Shown here: positions 18,627 to 26,267 of the stretch, piece by piece | Layout of the letters: each line of letters starts with the position of its first letter | Numbering within the stretch: position 1 is the first letter of the stretch | NCBI GenBank assembly: GCA_029245345.1 | Contig: JAQWPM010000017.1 | Location: 50,885 to 114,884 of the forward strand | Direction: 5' to 3' | Source of the DNA: Longimicrobiales bacterium | GTDB lineage: Bacteria; Gemmatimonadota; Gemmatimonadetes; Longimicrobiales; Gaopeijiaceae | DNA length: 64,000 bases | Made by a program: the position numbers and the translations under genes | The notes under the pieces: model-generated | What the model was told of the DNA's origin: nothing | Seen by the model: only the letters and a program-made list of their open reading frames with translations | Database searches by the model: none

Positions 18627-18671
18627 AGAATCGTCACCGATACATGAAGGCTCTCTGAAGCCCGCATGAAG
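18627..18671 (-). promoter_or_regulatory. TTCA triple repeat facing the multicopper-oxidase operon
   Basis: On the minus strand TTCA occurs at 18670, 18659 and 18648 (seen as TGAA at 18667, 18656 and 18645 on the plus strand), exactly 11 bp apart. GATTCT (18632-18627) starts 16 nt after the start of the last repeat and is a candidate -10. A further off-phase TGAA is at 18681. Together they form an OmpR-type activator site for the oxidase-CopB-CopC-CopD transcript. The leader to the ATG at 18501 would be about 120 nt and contains an alternating CG run (18533-18544). Confidence 0.65.
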
Positions 18672-18676
18672 GCTTC

Positions 18677-18720
18677 TTCATGAAGGCTTCATCGCAGTTT
18701 CACCTCGCGGGTCGTAATCT
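18677..18720 (+). promoter_or_regulatory. TTCA triple repeat facing the NTF2-like gene
   Basis: TTCA occurs at 18677, 18688 and 18699 on the plus strand, 11 bp apart, and TAATCT (18715-18720) begins 16 nt after the start of the last copy. The arrangement is a mirror image of the oxidase array just to the left. The predicted leader to the gene at 18959 is about 230 nt. It contains a 68-codon ORF (18756-18962) whose stop overlaps the gene's ATG; that ORF has no ribosome site and may be chance. Confidence 0.62.
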
Positions 18721-18958
18721 CGGCGGACTCATACCACGAAACCGCTGCCCTTCTCATGAAGCCAACCTCCCAATTGCGCCCCTCGCGCACCCATCGTGCG
18801 CTCGGGATCGACACGATCCTCCTGCCCACGCCTGCAACTCGCGATTCTGACGATGGTCGTGACAGGTTGGATGATGGCGTTTCGAAATCGCACGAAGAAA
18901 TTCGCCGAAGTGGAAGCGTAAGCTCCCTTCGCCAACTGTCCATTCTCAGGAGGTCCCA

Positions 18959-19408
18959 ATGAAGTCCATCCTCGTCCGGCTCTTTGCAGTCGTCGCCATG
19001 CTCGCCGTCCCGGCCATCGGCCATGCCCAATCCGGTGAGGCTGGTGTCATTGCGGCCATCGACGCGTACCACTCGTCACTCGCTTCTGGGGACTCTGCGA
19101 CGGCGCTATCCATGCTCGCGGAAGACGTCACGATCCTCGAGAGCGGCGGAGTCGAGAACAAAGAGCACTATCGCAGCGGCCACCTGTCTGGTGACATGCG
19201 TTTCGCTCAGGCTGTGCCCCGCGAGCGTGGGGACATCAACGTGACCATGATGGGTGACGTGGCGTGGGCGTGGTCAACGAGCATCACCGAAGGAACGATG
19301 GGCGAACGCGAAATCAACTCGCAGGGTGCGGAGTTGATGGTTCTCGCTCATGTCGACGGAGTGTGGAAGATCAAGGCGATCCACTGGTCGTCGCGCCAAA
19401 GGCGTTAG
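18959..19408 (+). CDS. Secreted SnoaL/NTF2-like protein (DUF4440 type)
   Basis: A 149-residue exported protein with a clear signal peptide (MKSILVRLFAVVAMLAV to GHAQ). The rest is one NTF2-like cone fold: an amphipathic helix (VIAAIDAYHSSLASGDSATALSMLAEDV), then strands ending VWKIKAIHWSSRQRR. DUF4440/SnoaL proteins of this kind often bind small ligands, and no catalytic role can be assigned. AGGAGG six bases before the ATG makes the start certain. Its promoter region shares the TTCA array pattern with the copper operon, so I infer that it is induced with the copper genes. A GAPDH remnant follows on the other strand. Confidence 0.82.
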   Translation: MKSILVRLFAVVAMLAVPAIGHAQSGEAGVIAAIDAYHSSLASGDSATALSMLAEDVTILESGGVENKEHYRSGHLSGDMRFAQAVPRERGDINVTMMGDVAWAWSTSITEGTMGEREINSQGAELMVLAHVDGVWKIKAIHWSSRQRR

Positions 19409-19728
19409 TCCCGTGTCCATGAAGATGACTTCATGGGCCGTTCATAATCACTGAATGCTCCCTCGTCGAACACTTTTACGCAGGGTTCAGCCGAAACGCC
19501 AAACAAGAACCTGTGCATGCGGCCGTAGTTGGAGTCCTTCTCGATGGTCTCGCAGATGGCTTCGAGGCCGCGACCCACGTCACGTCCTACGTTGATCGCG
19601 ATCGGAGGAAAGTAGTTCCGAGCCGCGTGGTGCCAGAGCGTGAGCTTGCCGATGCGGCCGAGTCCGTTGATCCCGAGCGCTTCGCCATCGAGTACCGGTG
19701 CAATCTGATCTGTTCCTGCGGGAGGTTT
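19405..19728 (-). pseudogene. Remnant of glyceraldehyde-3-phosphate dehydrogenase (N-terminal part)
   Basis: A 107-codon open stretch on the minus strand between stops. Its core at about 19450-19680 reads like the NAD-binding start of GAPDH: LGINGLGRIGKLTLW, then FPPIAINVGRDVGRGLE, then IEKDSNYGRMHRFLFG. No start codon lies upstream in frame (a TAG is at 19729-19731). The rest of the enzyme, including the catalytic Cys and the C-terminal domain, is missing; the frame drifts into unrelated residues and stops at 19405-19407. Both ends are therefore broken. The family match is by eye and fairly firm for the N-terminal segment. Confidence 0.68.
19430..19445 (+). promoter_or_regulatory. Pair of TTCAT repeats, 11-bp spacing
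   Basis: TTCAT at 19430 and 19441, with TGAAG at 19420 and TGAA at 19452. This is the same motif and period as the copper arrays, but with only two copies in phase and no convincing -10. It lies just after the NTF2-like gene and inside the broken tail of the GAPDH remnant, with no intact gene downstream on the plus strand. It may be a decayed or orphan site. Confidence 0.3.
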
Positions 19729-19814
19729 CTAGCTCTTTCCAAGCATGAAACTGGATAGAATCGGCCCCGGTCGGAGCCTCGGGCGGAGCCGCCGCTCGGC
19801 GGCCCCGCCTTCGG

Positions 19815-22577
19815 TCAGCTGATGACTCTCGGCTTTGCGAAAATCCGCGGCGCGAAGTCGCGCAGATGTTGGTCCTTGTCCAAGAACGGCACACCGTCCG
19901 TCATCCATCCTGGAGCGGGCTCGCCCTTCAGGTGGTGGTTGTAGAACTGGCGGAGACGGTATTGGAAGTCGATCCGGTTCTGGAGCTTCCGGAGTCCATG
20001 CCCTTCCTCCGGATAGGAAAGCCAGATGATGGGCTTTTCTAGAAAGCGGAGCGCATTGTACCACTCGAGGCCCTGCTCCCAGTTTACCGTCGGGTCTTCT
20101 TCACCGTGCAAATAGAGGACTGGCGTATTCATGGTCTCCACACCGGAAATCGGAGACTCGGCCCAATAGGTATCAAAGTCCTCGTACGGGTTCGTCGCGT
20201 AGCGACCCTGCCCGTAGATGTCGTAGGAATGGTTGTTCTGCCCACTCCCAACGAAGAGCTGGTTGAACTCACTGATAAGGTTGATGGGCGCCGCGCCGTG
20301 TGCGACGGCGGAGAACATGTCCGAGCGGGTCGCGATGTATGCGCCGCCACCACCGCTGTAGGAATGTCCACTGAGACCCACGGACTCCGGGTCTGCGTAG
20401 CCCATCTCGATGACCTTCTGCACCGCTGCTTCCACTGACTCCAGCATGTCCGAGTGAGAGGACCCGATTCGGAAGTGCACGTCTGGCTGCATGACCAAGA
20501 AGCCGCTGCTCACGTAGCCGGCGAAGTTCGGTGAATGTCGGTACGTCGGGGTGGGGTAGAGGTGAAGGTCTTGGGAGTACTGCTCATAGAAGCGCACAAT
20601 CATCGGCAGCTTCTGACCTTCCTCGTAGCCTTCGGGGATCGCGAGTGTGCCCTGGAGCGGGACACCATCGTCGTTCGTGTAGTCGAAGAGGATGCGTGAA
20701 CCCCACAGGTATTCGTCCTGCTGCGGGTTCGCGGTCGTGACCCTGGTGCGGTCGGTGAAGTCGCCGTCACTGACCCACAGGTCCGGAAAGTCCTCGAACG
20801 TCTGCGCGGTGAAGATGTACCGGTCTGCGTCCGCGGCCTTTTGTGGGACGCTCAACCGTTGGGCCTCCCACGCGAGCGCCCCGAGATTGCCGTCGTCCAA
20901 CTGGAAGTAGCCTTCGGACTTCGTCCATTCCCCATACCCGTCCAAAAGAACGGGCGCATTGAGGTCGATCGTTCGTGCGTCTGGATCGGTCGCTACGTAG
21001 CGCAGCCGAATCTCCTCGGCGTTGCCGTAACCGCCGGTCAGGTCCGTAGCGGCGCTCCCGTCGAGCGGCTGCAGCCAGACATCGTACTTGTGATAGAGCA
21101 CGACCCCCTCGCCGTCCTCGGTCCATCCCGCCATGCCATAAGGGGGCTTCTCACCGAAGTAGTCGTACTCAGCGTTCGTGAAGTCGACCGGAGCACTTTC
21201 AGTGAGGTTCACATGCTCGTCGTCGGCTATGCGATAGTCCCAGACGTGCCCGTCCTTCCAGTACAGGTAGTGCTCGCTGTCAGGACTCAGCCCCAGTGCC
21301 CGCAGTTGGCCCTCAAGAGCCACCGTACGTTCACCTGTCTGGGTGTCGATTCGGTAGAAGTCCGCGACCTGAGGCTTCCAGTCGGACACGTAGTCACTGT
21401 CGTCACGTCCCATGCCCCACCGTCCGTTCCGCGTGACTTCGACGGTCCGCATGGTCTCGTCAGCTAACGGCACGATGTCACCGCCTCGCAGATGCGCTGC
21501 TGCGACGTAGGTCCGGTTCCGGTCGCGCGAAGCCGACTGCTGTTGCTCCGCCTGAATGCGATCGTCCTGCCAGTGCCAGATGTTGACGTCTGCCAACGGA
21601 AACTCGTCGTCCGCCCACTTTTTGAGCTTGTCGTCCTGCATCTTGGTGCCCACGAAGAGCGTCGTGGCGTCTGTATTCCACGCCAGGTTTCCGTCTTCGC
21701 TCAGGATCCAATCGTCCGCTAGACCGCTTCCGGATGTGAACGCGGTCAGTGTGACTTCCGCAGTTGAGACATCCGAGAACGCGAGAAGGGTGTTGTCCCG
21801 CTCGACCTTCCCCTCCGGTGTCTCACCCCGCAAGACGGCTAGGGCGTTTCCTTCTTCGGACCACGCCATTCGTGCGTATCGTTCCTTCGCGTTATCGAGG
21901 GCACGCCGGGCACCTGTGGCGAGGTCGACCATGTAGACGCCGTTTCCGTCCTTGTTGGCCGCATCTACGGTAAACGCGAGGTAGTTACCCGCGTCGTTGA
22001 AGGCCGCCTGGTCCACGCTCCCGATGAGTTCGTCGAAGCCCTCGTGGAGATTGCGTAGAATGAGGTCCGTCCCATCATGCTCGGCATCGTCGTCTGACTG
22101 CCGCTTTTTCACGAAGAAGTGGCTCGACGTCTCCGAGAAGCCGAAGTCCGATGCGTCGTCCCAGCTCCGCATCTCTCCCGTGGTGAGGTTCAGCAGGCCA
22201 GCCTGGTGCGTGACGTCCTCGTCGTCTCGCTCGAGTTTCTCGATTTCTGCGAATGGTTTACTGAGGTCGTATGCGATCCAGTTGCCATCCGATGAGAATT
22301 CAGCCCCGGAAGCGCGGGGCACAGTGTGGTCTCGACCGGAATCGAGTCCTTTGACGAAGAGTGTGTCGTCTCCGCGGACCCGCGTGTAGGTCCACGAAAC
22401 CCACTGGCCGTCGTCGGAGATCTCCGCGCCCGAGATCGTGCGCCAGAGATGATAGTCCGAGATCTCCAGCGTGCGTTTCTCGTCGCCCGACTGCGCCTCG
22501 ACAGGTGCGCCAGGGACGAGGATGGCTAGGACAAGAAGGGTTCGGACAGCCAGTGCCACCAACGGAGAGCAGTACAT
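19815..22577 (-). CDS. Secreted S9-family prolyl-oligopeptidase-like peptidase
   Basis: A 920-residue exported serine peptidase. The signal peptide ends near GAPVEAQ. Residues about 35-640 form a beta-propeller of WD/DPP-like strands, and the last about 260 residues are an alpha/beta hydrolase. The nucleophile lies in GLSGHSYSGGGG (Ser739), the Asp in LYLHGEEDPTVNW and the His in YPEEGHGLRK, in the expected order. Such enzymes cleave short peptides, often after Pro or hydrophobic residues. The ATG at 22577 opens directly into the signal peptide. It is likely a single-gene transcript; the neighbour on the right is read in the same direction after a hairpin. Confidence 0.9.
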   Translation of the reverse strand: MYCSPLVALAVRTLLVLAILVPGAPVEAQSGDEKRTLEISDYHLWRTISGAEISDDGQWVSWTYTRVRGDDTLFVKGLDSGRDHTVPRASGAEFSSDGNWIAYDLSKPFAEIEKLERDDEDVTHQAGLLNLTTGEMRSWDDASDFGFSETSSHFFVKKRQSDDDAEHDGTDLILRNLHEGFDELIGSVDQAAFNDAGNYLAFTVDAANKDGNGVYMVDLATGARRALDNAKERYARMAWSEEGNALAVLRGETPEGKVERDNTLLAFSDVSTAEVTLTAFTSGSGLADDWILSEDGNLAWNTDATTLFVGTKMQDDKLKKWADDEFPLADVNIWHWQDDRIQAEQQQSASRDRNRTYVAAAHLRGGDIVPLADETMRTVEVTRNGRWGMGRDDSDYVSDWKPQVADFYRIDTQTGERTVALEGQLRALGLSPDSEHYLYWKDGHVWDYRIADDEHVNLTESAPVDFTNAEYDYFGEKPPYGMAGWTEDGEGVVLYHKYDVWLQPLDGSAATDLTGGYGNAEEIRLRYVATDPDARTIDLNAPVLLDGYGEWTKSEGYFQLDDGNLGALAWEAQRLSVPQKAADADRYIFTAQTFEDFPDLWVSDGDFTDRTRVTTANPQQDEYLWGSRILFDYTNDDGVPLQGTLAIPEGYEEGQKLPMIVRFYEQYSQDLHLYPTPTYRHSPNFAGYVSSGFLVMQPDVHFRIGSSHSDMLESVEAAVQKVIEMGYADPESVGLSGHSYSGGGGAYIATRSDMFSAVAHGAAPINLISEFNQLFVGSGQNNHSYDIYGQGRYATNPYEDFDTYWAESPISGVETMNTPVLYLHGEEDPTVNWEQGLEWYNALRFLEKPIIWLSYPEEGHGLRKLQNRIDFQYRLRQFYNHHLKGEPAPGWMTDGVPFLDKDQHLRDFAPRIFAKPRVIS

Positions 22578-22682
22578 GCTTCGCCTCGAAGTATGGGAGT
22601 GATCCGAGGGGCAATCTCTGGGTGTTCACCCCCCTGGAGGAAAGCTGACCAACCCCGTGATGCCGGGCTAGTCCAAGCAAAC

Positions 22683-22724
22683 GCCCCCTCCGCACCGCGG
22701 CTCGAGGCCACAGGCGGAGGGGGC
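22683..22724 (-). terminator. Hairpin after the aminotransferase gene
   Basis: GCCCCCTCCGC (22683-22693) pairs perfectly with GCGGAGGGGGC (22714-22724) across a 20-base loop that can fold further. In leftward reading it is followed by GTTTGCTTGG, a modest T-rich tract. The position, 27 bases past the stop of the leftward aminotransferase gene, fits an intrinsic terminator. Confidence 0.55.
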
Positions 22725-22750
22725 GGTGTACTTCCTGGGGGGGCGGGCTC

Positions 22751-23896
22751 TTACACCCAGCCCTTCCGTCGGAAATCACGAAGGGCTTCGGCCCATCTGC
22801 CTTGCTCTTCCGGTAGCCCGAAGGAAATACGGTTCCATTCGACCATCGGAGGGAACTGTCGACCCACACGCACGCCGACCTCAGCCATGCGATTGATGTA
22901 GGTGCCGAGATCTCCGTTGATGCGGTGCATCATGAAGTTGGCTTGCGTGGGGAGATACTCGAGTCCGAGTTCGTCGCAGGTGTCCATGACGATCTTCTTC
23001 GAGGCATTGTTGACCTCGACGCTTCGGGCCATGAGCCCTTCGTCCGCGAGTGACGCCGTACCGGCTGCTGCAGCGAGCACGTTCGGGTTGTTCTGCATGA
23101 CGAACTCGCGCATGCGTGCAGCGGTGTCCGGGTGGGCGATGCCGTACCCCAATCGCATACCTGCCATACCGAAGATCTTCGAGAAGGTGCGAACCACGAT
23201 CACGTTCGGTTTGGTTTCGATCCACTTGAGCGCCGACCAGTACGACGGATCGTCGGCATACTCGAAGTACGCCTCGTCCATCAGGAACATGGTGGTCTCA
23301 GGGGCGTCGGCGATCCAGTTGTCGATCTCCCGTGAGTTCGTGATGGTCGCGGTCGGGTTGTTCGGATTGCAGAAGTAGACGACAGCCGGTCTTCGCGAAC
23401 CCTCTGCGGCTTGGCGCATGCGCCCAATATCGTGAGCCAGGCCGGGCCCGGTCAGCGGAACCGTAACCAAGTTGTAGGCGAGCGGGCGCATGTAGCGGGG
23501 GACGTCCTCAAACGTCGGTTCCGCCGTGACCAGGGGAGTGTTCGGCCCTTGGTAGGCTTGGACGGCCATCTGGAGGATCTCGGTGGAGCCCGCACCCAGC
23601 ACCAAATTCTCCTGCTTGACCCCAACAAAATCGGACAAAGCACTCATAAGAGGAGCGCGGAAGTCACTGGGATAACGATTGGCGTTCGGGATCGCTTCGA
23701 TCACTGCCTGACGCGCCGCGGGTGACAGGCCCAGTGGGTTCTCGTTCGAGCTGAGCTTCACGGATCCGTCGGCCAGGGTCTTGCCGGGGCCCCATCCGGG
23801 CGTGTTCTCGAGCAGAGCTGCAATCGCACTGCCCGCGCTGGTGGCACCTACGAGTCCGGCTGCCATGCCGGTGGTCACAAAGCCTCGGCGATCCAT
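22751..23896 (-). CDS. Tat-exported class I/II aminotransferase (histidinol-phosphate-aminotransferase-like)
   Basis: A 381-residue PLP enzyme of fold type I. The start MDRRGFVTTGMAAGLVG is a twin-arginine-type signal, so the enzyme should work in the periplasm, which is unusual for a PLP aminotransferase. Family marks are the N-terminal SSNENPLGLSP (HisC-type), the PLP-contacting FCNPNNPTAT, the Asp-x-x-Tyr in LMDEAYFEY and the Schiff-base Lys in TFSKIFGMAGMRLGYG. The ATG at 23896 is preceded by GGAGGA; a longer frame to 23944 adds only non-signal residues. The substrate is probably an aromatic or imidazole amino acid, but this is not shown. It diverges from the M24 peptidase gene. Confidence 0.85.
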   Translation of the reverse strand: MDRRGFVTTGMAAGLVGATSAGSAIAALLENTPGWGPGKTLADGSVKLSSNENPLGLSPAARQAVIEAIPNANRYPSDFRAPLMSALSDFVGVKQENLVLGAGSTEILQMAVQAYQGPNTPLVTAEPTFEDVPRYMRPLAYNLVTVPLTGPGLAHDIGRMRQAAEGSRRPAVVYFCNPNNPTATITNSREIDNWIADAPETTMFLMDEAYFEYADDPSYWSALKWIETKPNVIVVRTFSKIFGMAGMRLGYGIAHPDTAARMREFVMQNNPNVLAAAAGTASLADEGLMARSVEVNNASKKIVMDTCDELGLEYLPTQANFMMHRINGDLGTYINRMAEVGVRVGRQFPPMVEWNRISFGLPEEQGRWAEALRDFRRKGWV

Positions 23897-24044
23897 CTGT
23901 CCTCCTGGGTTCGGATCTGCTGCACCCGGTAGCCAACCCGGCAACCGATGTGCGGGGTCAATGTGGGGTAGATACCGGGTGGATCGAAAGGGCAGAGGAT
24001 CGGTAGCAGAGTCATCTCACACATTCGAAGAAAGCCAGACGATC

Positions 24045-25466
24045 ATGCGACGTGCTACTGCTACGTGGTTTCTCATACTTTTTGTCGCGCTCACTCAGCC
24101 GCTCTCGGGGCAGGTGATCGAGGCTCCCGTGCGTTACGACACGGACTACCTGAGCGCCGAGTTTCACGCAGGCAGAAGAGCAGAGGTCATGGCCCGCCTT
24201 CCAGAGGGCTCGCTCGCGGTCCTCTTCGGAGCCCCCCTCCGCAATCGCACCGGTGACCAGACGTTCGAGTATAGGCAGTCGAGTGATTTTCTCTATCTCA
24301 CAGGGAGCGAGGAGCCCGGTTCGGCGCTCATCCTTGCACCGGGTGGCATCGAGATCGATGGTGCCACGGTCCGTGAGGTTCTCGTGGTTCCGCCCCGCGA
24401 CCCAAGTCGCGAAGTGTGGGACGGCCGACGATTCGGTACCGAACGTGCCATGTCCGAGCTCGGATTCGAGGAGGCGGTTGGGGCGGATCGGTTTGCCGAT
24501 ATCCTCACCCCGCTTCTTCAGAGCGGGCAGCATACCGTACATCACACGCCCTTCCCTGACGGGGTCCCGGCCGAGTCGGACCTTCGCACGCTCCTGACCG
24601 TCTTTGTGGAGAACGTCGACCGGCAGAATGTCAGTCAGGGTGGCAAGCGAGATGACGCGACACTGCGGGGGATCCTCGACGAGCTCCGTGCGGACAAGAC
24701 CGAAGAAGAGATGGTCCTGCTTCAGCGGGCGATCGACATCACGGTGGAAGCGCACCGCGAAGCGATGCAGCAAGCGAAGGCGGGCTGGGCGGAGTACGAG
24801 ATTGAGGCGTTGATCGAATACACATTCAAGAAGAACGGCTCGGAGCAGCCCGGCTTCAACAGCATTGTCGGAAGCGGTGAGAACTCGACGATTCTGCACT
24901 ACATGACGAGTCGTCGCATCACCGAACCAGGTGACGTCATCGTGGTCGACATCGGCGCTGAGTACCACGGCTACTCCGCAGATGTGACGCGCACGATTCC
25001 CATCGACGGCACCTACTCGCCGGCGCAACGAGCGATCTATCAGCTGGTGTACGATGCCCAGGAAGCTGGGATCGCCGCGTCCAGGGATGGCGCCAGTTTC
25101 GGGGCGACCAACCAAGCTGCGGCACAAGTTCTAGCTGTGGGACTCGCTGAACTCGGCCTCATCGAGAGCGCCCAAGACACCCGCGGGCTGCGCCGCTTCT
25201 TCATGCACGGCACGAGCCACTACCTGGGGCTCGATGTCCACGACGTCGGCAGCTACGGAATTCTTTCTGCGGGTGAGGTAATCACCGTCGAGCCGGGAAT
25301 TTACATCCCGGCCGCCGAGGACATCGACCCCAAGTGGTGGAACATCGGCGTCCGCATCGAAGATGACATTCTGATCACCCAAGGTGATCCGGTCATCTTG
25401 TCCGCAGGCGCACCGCGCCATCCCGACGCGGTGGAGGCCCTAATGCAGGGCCGACCGATTTCGTAA
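24045..25466 (+). CDS. Secreted Xaa-Pro aminopeptidase (M24B)
   Basis: A 473-residue metallo-aminopeptidase P. A signal peptide (MRRATATWFLILFVAL to LSGQ) precedes the AMP_N domain (about 30-170), with FEYRQSSDFLYLTGS typical of it. The catalytic pita-bread domain has the dimetal ligands Asp in VDIGAEYHGYSADVTRT (both acidic residues), His in HGTSHYLGLDVHD, Glu in TVEPGIYI and Glu in VRIEDDIL. It removes N-terminal residues before proline, here probably in the periplasm. The ATG at 24045 is chosen because the signal peptide begins there, though the ribosome site is weak. It diverges from the aminotransferase gene over about 150 bases. Confidence 0.9.
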   Translation: MRRATATWFLILFVALTQPLSGQVIEAPVRYDTDYLSAEFHAGRRAEVMARLPEGSLAVLFGAPLRNRTGDQTFEYRQSSDFLYLTGSEEPGSALILAPGGIEIDGATVREVLVVPPRDPSREVWDGRRFGTERAMSELGFEEAVGADRFADILTPLLQSGQHTVHHTPFPDGVPAESDLRTLLTVFVENVDRQNVSQGGKRDDATLRGILDELRADKTEEEMVLLQRAIDITVEAHREAMQQAKAGWAEYEIEALIEYTFKKNGSEQPGFNSIVGSGENSTILHYMTSRRITEPGDVIVVDIGAEYHGYSADVTRTIPIDGTYSPAQRAIYQLVYDAQEAGIAASRDGASFGATNQAAAQVLAVGLAELGLIESAQDTRGLRRFFMHGTSHYLGLDVHDVGSYGILSAGEVITVEPGIYIPAAEDIDPKWWNIGVRIEDDILITQGDPVILSAGAPRHPDAVEALMQGRPIS

Positions 25467-25472
25467 CGGGTC

Positions 25473-26180
25473 TTAGTCCCGTGTGACCTTGAGTCCCGTG
25501 ACGGTGGCTTCCGTGTTGTGGGCAAAGCGAATCCCGAACACACCATCGGTCGACGAGAGTCTGCCTGACGTCACGATATCCGACTTCGGATAGCTGCCAA
25601 CCACTTCGCCGTTGATCGAGCAGTCGACGGTGGTCGCGGTTACCGAAACCGCGATTTCTTGCGTGACCGGCTCGTTCTTTCCAGCCGCCGTATCTACTGC
25701 GTCGTTCGCCTCACCTCGGCGGCCATTCACTTGGAATGCCTCCGGGCCGAAGCCCCGCACGATGAACGTGCCGCTGCCGTAGGCGGCGCAGTACAGATAG
25801 CTCTGCTGGTCCGTGCCCAGGTTGTTTCCGCCGATGACGATGCCGTAAGGGTGCGGATGGCTGTTCAGGTTCATGTACTGCGGTTCGTGGAATGTTGCTG
25901 AGACGGTGTACTCACCGCTCTCCATATTCGACGGGTTCCAGTACGTGACGGCGGGGCCGGTCGTCACATGTAATACACCGTCCATCTCTGATAGGCGGGA
26001 GTTTTCCAAAGCCTGTCCGGACTCGGCTTCACGGGCGTCGATCTTGCCCATCCAGCCGGCGACATTGATGCCGCCGTCTTCAACGGTGCGAGACACTTCG
26101 GACTGACTCATTGCGGGGCTGGCTATTAGAAATAGCGCGCCGGCGGCAGTGGCGAATGCTGCAAGATGTCTATGACGCAT
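25473..26180 (-). CDS. Secreted beta-sandwich protein, DUF1080-like
   Basis: A 235-residue exported protein with signal peptide ending near SPAMSQ. The mature part is strand-rich, with segments of a concanavalin-like jelly roll: SGEYTVSATFHEP, YGIVIGGNN, YLYCAAYGSGTFIVRGF and DGVFGIRFAHNTEATVTGLKVTRD near the end. This resembles the DUF1080 / 3-keto-disaccharide hydrolase fold, which often binds or cleaves sugars. No catalytic residues can be assigned. The ATG at 26180 heads the signal peptide; an ATG at 26219 adds 13 non-signal residues. It converges with the M24 peptidase gene, 6 bases between stops. Confidence 0.6.
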   Translation of the reverse strand: MRHRHLAAFATAAGALFLIASPAMSQSEVSRTVEDGGINVAGWMGKIDAREAESGQALENSRLSEMDGVLHVTTGPAVTYWNPSNMESGEYTVSATFHEPQYMNLNSHPHPYGIVIGGNNLGTDQQSYLYCAAYGSGTFIVRGFGPEAFQVNGRRGEANDAVDTAAGKNEPVTQEIAVSVTATTVDCSINGEVVGSYPKSDIVTSGRLSSTDGVFGIRFAHNTEATVTGLKVTRD

Positions 26181-26267
26181 GATTCGATGTTCCGGTGCAG
26201 GAGGGTTCAAGAGGCTCACACCATACGTTCGCGCCGTCCCTACTGCTACAGTTTTCGGAGCGACAGG

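Larger units (their letters stand above)
18502..18958. other. Copper-island intergenic control region
   Basis: A 457-base gap between the leftward multicopper oxidase and the rightward NTF2-like gene. It holds two back-to-back TTCA arrays (18645-18702), their -10-like hexamers, and two leaders of about 120 and 230 nt. A 12-base alternating palindrome TCGCGCGCGCGA at 18533-18544 and a nearby GCGCGCGC lie in the oxidase leader. I see no convincing protein gene in it. Confidence 0.6.

Noticed and set aside
18756..18962. 68-codon ORF in the leader of the NTF2-like gene, its stop overlapping the ATG
   Set aside because: No ribosome site before its ATG and a composition unlike a folded protein. 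The overlap with the real start is tempting as a coupled leader peptide, but unsupported.
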